Positions 25,005-32,869 of a DNA stretch of 34,402 bases are shown here, one piece after another. A model generated the notes under the pieces. The model saw only the letters and a program-made list of their open reading frames with translations, did not search any database and was not told the origin of the DNA. Source of the stretch: Acidobacteriota bacterium (lineage in GTDB: Bacteria; Acidobacteriota; Blastocatellia; UBA7656). The stretch lies in NCBI GenBank assembly GCA_016201275.1, contig JACQDB010000144.1, forward strand, positions 1-34,402, read 5' to 3'. Position 1 is the first letter of the stretch; each line of letters opens with the position of its first letter. The translations under genes and the position numbers were made by a program.

Positions 25005-25682
25005 TTACGATTTCCAGCCGTGTCGCCCGATGAGTTTGACGAAGACACAGGATTCCAGATTCTCTCTGACGACGCCCTCTGCGGTGCGCGTGATGCGAAC
25101 CAGAGTTTGCTGGTCGTGAGTGCCAACCGGCAACACCAGACGGCCTCCGACTTGCAATTGCGCCACCAAAGGTTCGGGAATATCGGGGCTGCCTGCGGCC
25201 ACCAATATGCCATCGTAGGGCGCGTATTCGCTCCATCCCAGGGTGCCGTCAAAGCATTTGATCGTCGCATTGTAACAACCGATTTTTCGTATATTGGCCT
25301 GCCCTATGCGGGATAATTCGCTGATGCGTTCGAGCGCGAAGATGCGCCCGGCGACCGCCGATAACACCGCCGTTTGATAACCGGAACCCGCACCGATTTC
25401 CAACACCGTTGCCTCCTTGTCCACCTCCAGCAATTCGGTCATGCGCGCCACCATGTAAGGTTGCGAGATGGTCTGCATTGCGCCTATAGGCAAAGCGTGG
25501 TCGCCGTAAGCTTTGGCGGCCAACGCTTCCGGCACGAAGAGATGACGCGGGATTTCCAGCATCGCCTGCAAGACGCGCTCATCTTTGATGCCGCGTTGAC
25601 GCAAGACCTCGACCATACGGGCGCGTTGCGGTTGATACATACCGGCGAATTGTTTATCGGAAAAGGTGCGATTCGGTCTCAT
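25005..25682 (-). CDS. pcm: Protein-L-isoaspartate O-methyltransferase
   Basis: Repairs isoaspartyl damage in aged proteins by S-adenosylmethionine-dependent methylation. The start is ATG at 25682, overlapping the surE stop as ATGA; the 10 extra upstream codons lie within surE. The product has 225 residues. Family motifs: IPRHLFVPEALAAKAYGDHA, the SAM loop VLEIGAGSGYQTAVLSAVAG (93-112, GxGxG form), and DGILVAAGSPDIPEPLVAQL. The ATGA overlap indicates translation coupled to SurE. It is cytosolic and complete. Confidence 0.96.
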   Translation of the reverse strand: MRPNRTFSDKQFAGMYQPQRARMVEVLRQRGIKDERVLQAMLEIPRHLFVPEALAAKAYGDHALPIGAMQTISQPYMVARMTELLEVDKEATVLEIGAGSGYQTAVLSAVAGRIFALERISELSRIGQANIRKIGCYNATIKCFDGTLGWSEYAPYDGILVAAGSPDIPEPLVAQLQVGGRLVLPVGTHDQQTLVRITRTAEGVVRENLESCVFVKLIGRHGWKS

Positions 25683-26443
25683 GGTTTTACGGCTTCCGGC
25701 GCGATTTGCCAATTCAGCGTTTTGATTTTCTCAAGGGCTTGATAATCGGTCAGGTCGTTGCGAAGCGGAGTAATCGAAGCCCAGCCCTGGCGCAAGGCTT
25801 CATAATCGGTTCCGTGTTCTTCGTTCCAGGTGAGCGCTTCTTCGCCGATCCAGTAATAAGTGCGTTGGCGCGGGTCTGTGCCTTCGACAACCGTCGGTCG
25901 CAAAATCTTTGCTCCTTGACGCGTGATGCGAAGACCGCGAATCGGCCCCGGCGGGACATTGACATTCAACAGCGTGCCTTGCGGCAAACCGTCGCGCAGA
26001 ACTTGCACGGCCAGTTCCGCCGCCAGTTCTGCGGCGTAGGTGAAATCGAATTCGCCGCGCTGCACTAAACTGATGGCAACCCCCGGCAGTCCGTACATAG
26101 AGCCTTCCAGAGCGCCCGCTACGGTTCCTGAATAGGTCACGTCGTCGCCCAGATTACCGCCTTTGTTGATGCCGGAAAAAACGATGTCCGGCAAATTGCC
26201 CGACAAGATTTTATTCATCGCCAGAGTAATGCAATCGGCGGGCGTGCCATCCACCGCATATTGATTTTTATCCACGACATCAATGCGTAAAGGGCGCGTC
26301 AGCGTCAGGGAACGCGACGCCGCGCTCATCTCATGAGCCGGTGCGACGACAACCACTTCGCCAATTTTTTGCAGCGCCTTGGCCAGCAACTTGAGTCCCG
26401 GCGAATGAATGCCGTCATCATTGGTAACTAAAATTTTTGGCAT
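25679..26443 (-). CDS. surE: 5'/3'-nucleotidase SurE
   Basis: Dephosphorylates nucleoside 5'- and 3'-monophosphates (metal-dependent), a survival protein of stationary phase. ATG at 26443 gives MPKILVTNDDGIHSPGLKLL, the canonical N-terminus with the Asp8-Asp9 metal pair (numbering approximate), and 254 residues as expected; the open frame runs 102 codons further upstream but that part is not SurE-like. FSGINKGGNLGDDVTYSGTV is the conserved Asn/Gly loop. The C-terminus ends within the pcm start codon overlap. surE and pcm are an ancient neighbour pair; here no rpoS or nlpD accompanies them. Confidence 0.96.
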   Translation of the reverse strand: MPKILVTNDDGIHSPGLKLLAKALQKIGEVVVVAPAHEMSAASRSLTLTRPLRIDVVDKNQYAVDGTPADCITLAMNKILSGNLPDIVFSGINKGGNLGDDVTYSGTVAGALEGSMYGLPGVAISLVQRGEFDFTYAAELAAELAVQVLRDGLPQGTLLNVNVPPGPIRGLRITRQGAKILRPTVVEGTDPRQRTYYWIGEEALTWNEEHGTDYEALRQGWASITPLRNDLTDYQALEKIKTLNWQIAPEAVKP

Positions 26444-27131
26444 AACCGAGCCACGTAATCCTATCGAAAAAGTCCATATTTTATGGGAAAAATTCACAGA
26501 AGGAGGCAGAACAACCGGCAGCGGTAGGACGACCAATCTGTGATGAAAGATTGTAACCGATGAACGGTGTAAAGCCAAAATGAATACGAAAAATGAAAGC
26601 GCGAAAACCTGGGCTGGATGCCAGATCATGGCGTTCTCGACGATGCAGAGAAAGCCCCGCCAAACAACCGTGAAGATCGAACATGGAGGCGGTGAATACG
26701 GCGAATCAACCTCGCCATTGAGCCACTTTATCCGCTCGCCAATGGACACGAGATGAGAATTTTTTTTCTATAGTAGCAAGAATTCAATGACCGGAAGTTT
26801 GGCTGCACCTTTTCCATACAGGTTGAACAGCATTCATACAGGAAAAATATGATTCTGAGCGATTGTCGAGAAAGAGCTTTTTGATTGCACTCAAAATTCA
26901 ACTGATTCGACTATCAACAGGTTCACGGCGGAGTTTATGAAGTTGTCAATCGAGGCACAGGACTTGCCCTTTGAAGAGGGGAAAAGAGTGTCGTGTTAAA
27001 GCAGATGTATGTAAGAACGACATTCCAAATTAGTGGATTATTGCGAAACGGTTATATTACACACGGAAACCAACGAAACGACTGCCTGAATCTAGGAGAC
27101 GCATGGAATTGCAATTGAAGGGAGAGACATT
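26444..27131. other. 688-bp divergent intergenic region between surE and the OmpA-domain gene
   Basis: No gene is recognised: the reverse-strand continuation of the surE frame has no conserved features and short forward frames are unconvincing. The region must contain the promoters of both flanking transcripts. A TATATT at 27053-27058 could be a -10 box for the OmpA-domain gene and TAAAAT near 26475-26485 one for surE, but neither has a convincing -35 box. I see no strong repeat in it. Confidence 0.5.
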
Positions 27132-28724
27132 ATGAAATTACCAAAACTATTTTTATTGAGCGCTATGGTGGTGTTGCTGGGGTCGCTGGCGCTGGCGCAG
27201 ACGATGATGGAGAGGGATAACGTCGTCCTCGCTAAACGCGCTACGCTGGCGGTTAAATATCCAGATAACGACGGCACTTCGGTTGATATGATCGGCACGG
27301 CTCTGCAACCACGCCTCCGTGGCAGGGCGGAAGTGAAGCGCAAAGAAGGGCGAACGCGAATTAAATTAGACCTGAAAAATTTGCAGAACCCGCAAACCCT
27401 AGGAGCCTTTTATACCACCTACATTCTCTGGGCGGTGGCTCCCGAAGGCCAGGCCGACAACATGGGCGAGTTGAGCGTCAAAGGCAATGAAAGCAAGATC
27501 GAAGTCACCACGCCGTACCAGACCTTTGGCTTAATCGTCACCGCCGAGCCGTATGGCACGGTGAAATTGCCTAGCCCGACTATCGTGGCCGAAAATATCT
27601 TGCGCGATAAAACCGAAGGCACGATAACCTCCAGTCAAATCGAATATCGCGGCGACAGTGGCGCATATTATCGCGTCGCGGCGACTGAAATGACGCCCGA
27701 TTTTTCCACGCCGCTAGTCGTTTTAGGAGCGCGTCGTTCGGTTGAAATTGCCAGACGCGCCGGAGCGCGACAGTATGCCGCAAGCGAATTGCAGGAGGCG
27801 GAAAATCGTCTGGCGGTGTTGGAATCCTTATGGGTGGCGCATCGCAAACACGAGGAAAAATTCGGCAGCGAGGCGCGTGATGTAATGCGTCTTGCCGAAC
27901 AGGCACGCTCGCTTGCGGTCGAACGCATGGAGCAGGCCAGATTGATGGCGGAACGACGCGCCGCCGGTCAGGCCATAACCGAATCGCAAAACGAAGCAGA
28001 CCGCGCCAAAAGCGATGCCGAGCGCGCCCGTCTGGAAGCCGAACGCGCCAAAATGGAAACCGAAGATATTCGCGCTGCCTTGCAACGATCCGAAGACGCT
28101 TTGATGGCCGCGCATAAAAATGTTGAGCAAGCCAAGACCGAAGCCGAACGCGCCAAAGCCAATGAAGAGGTCGCCCGTTTAGAAGCGGAACGCGCTCGCC
28201 TGGAAAGCCAGGAAGCCAAGCAGGCCACCGCAGAAGCGCGCCAGCAGTTCGAGGATGTGAAACGCGAACGCGACGCTTTACAACAACGCCTGTTTGTTTC
28301 GCTGTCGGCCATTTTGGAAACTCGCCGCGAAGCGCGTGGTTTGATTGTCAGTCTTTCCGATGTGCTGTTCGATTTCAATAAAGCGACGCTCAAGCCCGGA
28401 GCGCGGGAAAAACTCAGCAAGCTGGCGGGCATATTGCTGGCTTATCCTGGCAAGTATCAAATCGAAATCGAAGGCCATACCGATTCCATTGGCTCAGATG
28501 ATTACAACTTGAAACTGTCGGAAGACCGCGCCAAATCGGTACGCGATTATTTGAACAGCGCTGGCATTGGGGCAAATAAAATTATTGCGGTGCGCGGCTT
28601 TGGCAAAGCGAAACCCGTTACCACCAATGATACTGCCGAAGGTCGCCAGATGAATCGGCGCGTTGAAATTATTATCGGCGACAACGAAGTAATTCCGGCC
28701 AGCGTCAACGGCAAGAATAATTGA
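27132..28724 (+). CDS. Exported coiled-coil protein with C-terminal OmpA domain
   Basis: A 530-residue envelope protein likely to bind peptidoglycan. ATG at 27132 follows GGGAGAG. Signal peptide: KLFLLSAMVVLLGSLALAQ, cleaved near residue 23. Residues 30-190 form a beta-rich domain with no name I can give (ILWAVAPEGQADNMGELSVK is characteristic). About 195-390 is a long Ala/Glu/Arg coiled coil with heptad-like repeats (AERARLEAERAKMETE). The OmpA domain covers about 411-518: FDFNKATLKPGAREKLSKLA, IEGHTDSIGSDDYNLKLSED (Asp/Arg contacts for diaminopimelate) and MNRRVEIII. There is no lipobox, so it is probably periplasmic, spanning between outer membrane or a partner and the cell wall. Single-gene transcript with a hairpin and terminator downstream. 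Confidence 0.9.
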   Translation: MKLPKLFLLSAMVVLLGSLALAQTMMERDNVVLAKRATLAVKYPDNDGTSVDMIGTALQPRLRGRAEVKRKEGRTRIKLDLKNLQNPQTLGAFYTTYILWAVAPEGQADNMGELSVKGNESKIEVTTPYQTFGLIVTAEPYGTVKLPSPTIVAENILRDKTEGTITSSQIEYRGDSGAYYRVAATEMTPDFSTPLVVLGARRSVEIARRAGARQYAASELQEAENRLAVLESLWVAHRKHEEKFGSEARDVMRLAEQARSLAVERMEQARLMAERRAAGQAITESQNEADRAKSDAERARLEAERAKMETEDIRAALQRSEDALMAAHKNVEQAKTEAERAKANEEVARLEAERARLESQEAKQATAEARQQFEDVKRERDALQQRLFVSLSAILETRREARGLIVSLSDVLFDFNKATLKPGAREKLSKLAGILLAYPGKYQIEIEGHTDSIGSDDYNLKLSEDRAKSVRDYLNSAGIGANKIIAVRGFGKAKPVTTNDTAEGRQMNRRVEIIIGDNEVIPASVNGKNN

Positions 28725-28754
28725 GGAGACGAAGGGCAAAACAAAATATCATCC

Positions 28755-28818
28755 GCAAAGTTTAGAGGCGGTCTCTGACCGTAAATTGCGGTGGTCTCTG
28801 ACCGCCTCTAAACTTTGC
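28755..28818. repeat. 64-nt palindrome with doubled GGTCTCTGACC core
   Basis: GCAAAGTTTAGAGGCGGT (28755-28772) and its exact reverse complement (28801-28818) form 18-bp arms. Between and overlapping the arms GGTCTCTGACCG occurs twice (28770-28781 and 28793-28804). The same core occurs in copy A of the TA-flanked family and a GGTCGAAGACC form occurs twice in copies B and C, suggesting a related palindromic family. It lies 30 bases past the OmpA-domain gene. Confidence 0.65.
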
Positions 28819-28893
28819 TCTTGTGGTTTTGCGCCGCCGCTTGAAGCAGACTTCTCTGTACTTCTTGGCGAGATTTTTTTCTGCTGCAAAGTC

Positions 28894-28931
28894 AAAAAGG
28901 GTTGTCGAATTTGTTTTCGACAACCCTTTTT
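28894..28931. terminator. Bidirectional terminator between ompA-like gene and tRNA-Pro
   Basis: AAAAAGGGTTGTCGAA (28894-28909) and TTCGACAACCCTTTTT (28916-28931) are perfect 16-bp complements with a six-base loop. The ends are T-rich on both strands, so it can stop the OmpA-domain transcript from the left and the tRNA transcript from the right. Confidence 0.9.
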
Positions 28932-28941
28932 GGTTTTTGCA

Positions 28942-29015
28942 TCGGGACGACTGGATTCGAACCAGCGACCTCTTCCACCCCAAGGAAGCGCGCTACCGGG
29001 CTGCGCCACGTCCCG
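28942..29015 (-). tRNA. tRNA-Pro, anticodon GGG
   Basis: A complete 74-nt cloverleaf on the reverse strand. The acceptor stem is CGGGACG/CGTCCCG, D stem GCGC/GCGC, anticodon stem CTTCC/GGAAG with loop TTGGGGT (anticodon GGG, reading CCC/CCU), and T arm GCTGG-TTCGAAT-CCAGT. The discriminator base is A and CCA is not encoded. It lies 15 bases after the merR gene stop on the same strand and ends 10 bases before the shared terminator. An open frame over it (RDVAQPGSALPWGGRGRWFE) is the well-known spurious translation of tRNA-Pro/Met-type genes. Confidence 0.97.
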
Positions 29016-29030
29016 TACTCCAACTTGCAT

Positions 29031-29642
29031 TCAAGTGGAACGCTTGATGCTAGCATCTGCTTTTAACAGTGTCAACAAATCTTCCAAATCGTGTTTGATG
29101 ACGCGCAAAGCGAGTTGCGCTCGCGGCGACATTCCTTGTTCCACCGGCGTGGCAATAGCCGTGGCCAGCTTTTTTTCGTCCATTGTGGAAGGGGGAAGGG
29201 TCTTCGGTTTGAGCGTCGAATTTTTCCCGGTCGCGGTTGGCGCGCTCGATGCTTCCAGCACCGGCGATTCAAAATCGTCATCGGCCTCGAAGTATTCATC
29301 CGGTGCTTGCAAATCCATTTCCGGGTCTGGGTCAAGCTCGACGGCTTTCTCTTTTGCCGCAGGGCGCAGGCGGGGAATTGCGCCTTTGCGATTCTCTTCG
29401 GCGAGGCGTTTTCTAGCCCCTGCGATGGTGAACTTTTCTTCGTAGAGCAGGTCACGAATTCGCAAGACCATCTCGACATCTTTGCGGCGATAGACGCGCT
29501 GTCCGGCGCGATTTTTTTGCGGCGCGAGCATCGGAAATTCGGTCTCCCAATAGCGCAAGACGTGCGGCTGGACTTTGATCAGGTCGCAGACTTCGCCGAT
29601 TCTGAAGAATAATTTTTGCGGGATTCTTGATTCCGTTTCCAT
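29031..29642 (-). CDS. MerR-family transcriptional regulator
   Basis: A 203-residue regulator. ATG at 29642 follows GAGGG. The winged-helix part is N-terminal: [26 protein letters not shown] (about 11-37, read in two pieces) and [20 protein letters not shown] (about 47-66), as in the HspR/YcgE-like MerR group with WETE. The following segment (about 67-140) is a helix plus acidic, Asp/Glu/Pro-rich linker ([20 protein letters not shown]) and the C-terminus is a helical region ([20 protein letters not shown]) that could dimerise. No Cys cluster for metals or mercury is present, so it is not a metal sensor by sequence. It lies between ppx and tRNA-Pro; its targets are unknown. Confidence 0.9.
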   Translation of the reverse strand: METESRIPQKLFFRIGEVCDLIKVQPHVLRYWETEFPMLAPQKNRAGQRVYRRKDVEMVLRIRDLLYEEKFTIAGARKRLAEENRKGAIPRLRPAAKEKAVELDPDPEMDLQAPDEYFEADDDFESPVLEASSAPTATGKNSTLKPKTLPPSTMDEKKLATAIATPVEQGMSPRAQLALRVIKHDLEDLLTLLKADASIKRST

Positions 29643-29837
29643 ACCTAGCCCTCGTCATCGAGCCTTAGAGTTTATTGAACTGACAGACTGCATTGCGCCC
29701 TGAAAAACGGACGGTTCTATGTTAGGCGTTTCGTTTTTCAGTGTCAATCTATTTGAAATGAAGAGGATGCGGCGGTCTCGTTAAGGTTGATTCTCAATGG
29801 CAAAAACTAAACTGCAAAATTTGCTACAGCGAAAATC
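29643..29837. other. 195-bp gap with an inverted repeat after ppx
   Basis: CTGAAAAACG (29700-29709) and CGTTTTTCAG (29732-29741) are perfect 10-bp complements with a 22-base loop. No T tract follows the arm on the transcribed strand, so it may be a weak terminator for the ppx transcript or an operator of merR. Otherwise the gap holds the merR upstream region; no promoter is convincing. Confidence 0.45.
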
Positions 29838-31508
29838 TTAATCGGCAACCGAAAACAATTTGTTCTCTTGAAGGGCTGGGGCAATCTGCGCTTTGAAGTG
29901 AATCGGTACGCGGAAAATATCGGTGAACCATTTGGCTTTGCGCTCGGCGGACCACAATTCCAAATCACAGTCGCTATTGCTGTGAACGCTGATTTGCAAA
30001 CCTGCGTCGCTCAATTCGCTATTGATACGACGAACATTTTGACTGTGTGAGCGGTCAAGGCCATCAGCGATTTGTAGAATTGCCGCCAGTCGTAAGACCT
30101 TCGCACGGTCAGCGCGTTTCAACGAATAGTAATCTTCATGCTCGCGTTTTTCGCGTTTATTCTTCGGCTTTTTTGGCATCGCGCCGCGATGATAGCGCAC
30201 GATGACGCCCACCATAGCGATTTCATTGGCGGTGAACCCCGGCATCTCGGAATTTTTAATTAAGTAAAGCCCGTGGCGGTGATGCTCGTTATGGGCGACG
30301 CGATAGCCTATGTCATGCAAGAGCGCGGCGTATTGTAAAAGTCGGCGCTCCGTGTCGCCCAATTCATGCAGCGGTTGCGTATCGTTGAACAAGCGCGTCG
30401 CTAAATCGGCGACGTGATGCGAATGCGGCGCGTCGTACTCAAAATGTCTGGCGACCGACAACACCGAGCGCGTGCGAACATCAAGCGCGTCGAACAAATT
30501 TCCCTGTTCAAGCCTTCTGCCGTCCGTGCCGGTCAACAGCGGCGAATTTTCATCCAGGCCGCTGTGCGTGGCTTTCTGTTGGCGAAGGTAATCAAGGACG
30601 ACGCCTTCGCGCAAGGACCAATCGCATTGCGTCAATTCCTGGGCGTGCAATTCGTGGAGGATGGTTTCCAGCAACAGACCACCGGCGATGATGATGTCGG
30701 CGCGTTTCTCTTCCAGCCCCGGCACGAGGCGGCGCTCGGCGATCTCCATTGCCGCGAGTTGGCGATTCATCTGGTGGATTTGCTCAAGGGTAATGGTCGG
30801 GCTGAAGGCTTCAAATTCCGAAGCGTTATCCGTTTCGGCGGCTTCCGCCTGCAAGATGGCTTCGGTCATATTCAGTATAGTGCCGGAAGTGCCGATGATG
30901 AAATCGAAGCCGAGTTGTTTGATCTCTGCAACCGCGTGGGTTAAATCGGCGCGTATGGCGGCAATTAAATTCTCGCGTTCAGAAGGCGAAGGCGGGTCGG
31001 TTGAAATGAAGCGTTCGGTGAGACGTACTGCGCCGAGCCGTACCGATAATAACAACTGCGGTTCACGGCCATCACTGATGATGAATTCGGTAGAGCCGCC
31101 GCCTATGTCTATGATGAGCGCTCGGCGATGATTGAAGTCGGTGATTTCGGCAACCGCCAGAGCGATGAGCCGCGCCTCTTCGACGCCCGGTAAAAGCTGC
31201 ACTTCCAAGCCGACCTCTTTGCGAACGCGGTCAATGAATTTTTCCGCATTGGTAGCTTCGCGCACGGCGGCGGTGGCGGTGGTGATGATTAAATCCACGC
31301 GATTGGCCTGCGCCATCTGGCGAAATCGTCGGAGCGTCAGTATCGCCCGTTCCGTAGCCTCTTTGGAAAGGCGATGGTCTTGCAAGCCTGCGCCCAGGCG
31401 CACCACCTCTTTTTCGCGGTCAATAATTTCGATGTGCTGACCTTCAACGGCGCGCACGATGACCAGATGTATGGAATTGGAGCCAATATCAATTGCCGCG
31501 ATTTTCAT
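29838..31508 (-). CDS. ppx: Ppx/GppA-family exopolyphosphatase with HD domain
   Basis: A 556-residue phosphatase acting on polyphosphate and/or pppGpp. N-terminal actin-like part (1-310): phosphate loop IDIGSNSIHLV (6-16), Glu110/Glu111 in GVEEARLI (catalytic Glu region), DIGGGSTEF (134-142) and GTSGTILNM. C-terminal HD-type domain (about 345-520): His364/His365 region (SHHVADLATRLF), LLHDIGYR with His398-Asp399, and ILQIADGLDRSH. This is the long two-domain form, as in E. coli Ppx. ATG at 31508 has AGGA upstream. It starts 42 bases after lysC and is probably in the same transcript. The sequence does not decide whether polyphosphate or pppGpp is preferred. Confidence 0.95.
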   Translation of the reverse strand: MKIAAIDIGSNSIHLVIVRAVEGQHIEIIDREKEVVRLGAGLQDHRLSKEATERAILTLRRFRQMAQANRVDLIITTATAAVREATNAEKFIDRVRKEVGLEVQLLPGVEEARLIALAVAEITDFNHRRALIIDIGGGSTEFIISDGREPQLLLSVRLGAVRLTERFISTDPPSPSERENLIAAIRADLTHAVAEIKQLGFDFIIGTSGTILNMTEAILQAEAAETDNASEFEAFSPTITLEQIHQMNRQLAAMEIAERRLVPGLEEKRADIIIAGGLLLETILHELHAQELTQCDWSLREGVVLDYLRQQKATHSGLDENSPLLTGTDGRRLEQGNLFDALDVRTRSVLSVARHFEYDAPHSHHVADLATRLFNDTQPLHELGDTERRLLQYAALLHDIGYRVAHNEHHRHGLYLIKNSEMPGFTANEIAMVGVIVRYHRGAMPKKPKNKREKREHEDYYSLKRADRAKVLRLAAILQIADGLDRSHSQNVRRINSELSDAGLQISVHSNSDCDLELWSAERKAKWFTDIFRVPIHFKAQIAPALQENKLFSVAD

Positions 31509-31550
31509 CCCTTATTCCTGTCTGAACGAACCCTTAATCAGTTTAACAGT

Positions 31551-32768
31551 CTATTCACCCTCTTCAAGGTGAAATAAATCGTGGACGACGCGCACCGCTT
31601 TTTCGGCGTCGCTGTCGCTGACCACACAACTGATGCGGATGTCGGATGACGAAATCATCTTGATATTGATGCCCTGTTTACCGAGTTCGGCAAACATACG
31701 CGAAGCAATATCCGGTTGATCCATCAACTTCGCGCCGACTATGGAAACCTTGGCTACGTCTTCATCAGTCAGCACACCCTCTGCGCCAATCTTTTGCGCT
31801 ACGGCTTCCATGACGCTTTGCACCATTTCCACATCGTCGCGTTTGATGGTGAAGGTAATATCATTGACCGAACGATCCCGGTGAAACGCCTGAATAATCA
31901 TATCCACGCTGATGCGATGTTCGGCGAGCGCTGAAAATATTTCTCCGGCCACCCCCGGCTCATCCGGCACTTTTAACACTGCTATGCGCGCCTGATGCCG
32001 ATCAACCGTGACGCCGCTGACGGGACGATAAATCTCCATTTCATCTGCTCCTCTTAAAATTGTTCCTGTCGCTTCGGGGTCAAAGGTATTTCGCACGCGC
32101 ACCGGCAAGCGATGTTTGCGCGCCAACTCGACAGCGCGTGGATGCAAGACTTGCGCGCCGACTCGCGCCATTTCCAACATCTCTTCATAAGCGACCTCTT
32201 TCAACAAACGCGCCGTTGGCACGGTGTTCGGGTCTGCCGTATAAACGCCGCTCACGTCCGTATAAATATCACAGACACGCGCCTGCAAAGCCGCCGCCAG
32301 CGCCACCGCCGTGGTATCGGAACCGCCGCGCCCCAGCGTCGTGATATTGCCTTCGGGCGTGATGCCTTGAAAACCTGCCGCAACGACAATGTAGCCGTCA
32401 TCCAGATAACGCCGTATGCCATCAGTCTTAATATCCACGATGCGCGCCGTCGTATGAACGCTCTCGGTGAGGATGCCGAGTTGTGCGCCGGTCATCGAAA
32501 CGGCCTTGTGTCCCATTTCATTCAACGCCATCGCTACCAGGGCAATGGAAATCTGTTCGCCGGTCGCCAGCAGCATATCGAGTTCGCGTTTGTTGGGCGA
32601 ACGGGAGATTTGCCTGCCGAGTTTCACCAGATAATCGGTCGTATCGCCCATCGCCGAAACGACGACGACAACCGGATCACCTTCAGCCGCACGGGCCGCG
32701 ATGTTGGCTACATTTTTAATGCGCGCTGCGGACTTCACCGAAGTGCCGCCAAATTTCAAAACGATCAT
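31551..32768 (-). CDS. lysC: Aspartate kinase (LysC type) with two ACT domains
   Basis: Phosphorylates aspartate, the first step to lysine, threonine and methionine. The 405-residue single-chain form has KFGGTS (5-10), MTGAQLGILT, TTLGRGGSDTTAVALAAAL (143-161) and YTDVSGVYTADP, then two ACT domains: the first near 263-295 (DEPGVAGEIFSALAEHRISV) and the second near 345-395 (NIKMISSSDIRISCVV), which bind the feedback inhibitor. ATG at 32768 is preceded by AAGGA, which is part of a heptanucleotide hairpin; initiation could be affected by folding. It follows hom by 101 bases. A bifunctional or longer N-terminus is absent. Confidence 0.97.
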   Translation of the reverse strand: MIVLKFGGTSVKSAARIKNVANIAARAAEGDPVVVVVSAMGDTTDYLVKLGRQISRSPNKRELDMLLATGEQISIALVAMALNEMGHKAVSMTGAQLGILTESVHTTARIVDIKTDGIRRYLDDGYIVVAAGFQGITPEGNITTLGRGGSDTTAVALAAALQARVCDIYTDVSGVYTADPNTVPTARLLKEVAYEEMLEMARVGAQVLHPRAVELARKHRLPVRVRNTFDPEATGTILRGADEMEIYRPVSGVTVDRHQARIAVLKVPDEPGVAGEIFSALAEHRISVDMIIQAFHRDRSVNDITFTIKRDDVEMVQSVMEAVAQKIGAEGVLTDEDVAKVSIVGAKLMDQPDIASRMFAELGKQGINIKMISSSDIRISCVVSDSDAEKAVRVVHDLFHLEEGE

Positions 32769-32868
32769 TAGTCCTTAGTCCCTAGTCCTTAGTCCTTAGC
32801 CTCCCCGTTCTCTCCAGAATTTTGTGAAAACCAAAACTAAGGACTAGGGACTAAGGACTACGGACTAA
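32768..32868 (-). repeat. Inverted heptanucleotide arrays (TTAGTCC/GGACTAA) filling the hom-lysC gap
   Basis: Four heptads, TTAGTCC TTAGTCC CTAGTCC TTAGTCC, run from 32768 to 32795. A second set of four on the opposite orientation runs from 32841 to 32868 (GGACTAG, GGACTAA, GGACTAC, GGACTAA). The two arrays can pair over 28 bases with three mismatches, leaving a 45-base loop. In the hom-lysC message the array nearest lysC carries its Shine-Dalgarno (AAGGA next to the ATG). So the arrays occupy most of the gap and could mask the lysC start. Confidence 0.7.
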
Positions 32869-32869
32869 T

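Noticed and set aside
26444-26749. 102-residue N-terminal extension of SurE
   Set aside because: SurE begins at its canonical MPKILVTNDDG; the extension has no conserved feature and would give an oversized protein.
28749-29030. Reverse-strand open frame of 93 codons including RDVAQPGSALPWGGRGRWFE
   Set aside because: It is a translation of the tRNA-Pro gene and its terminator, a known spurious peptide; the cloverleaf is complete.
29031-29642. MerR-family gene as the regulator of the czc efflux operon
   Set aside because: It lies 8 kb away, has no Cys/His metal site and belongs by sequence to the HspR/YcgE-like group; no link is visible.
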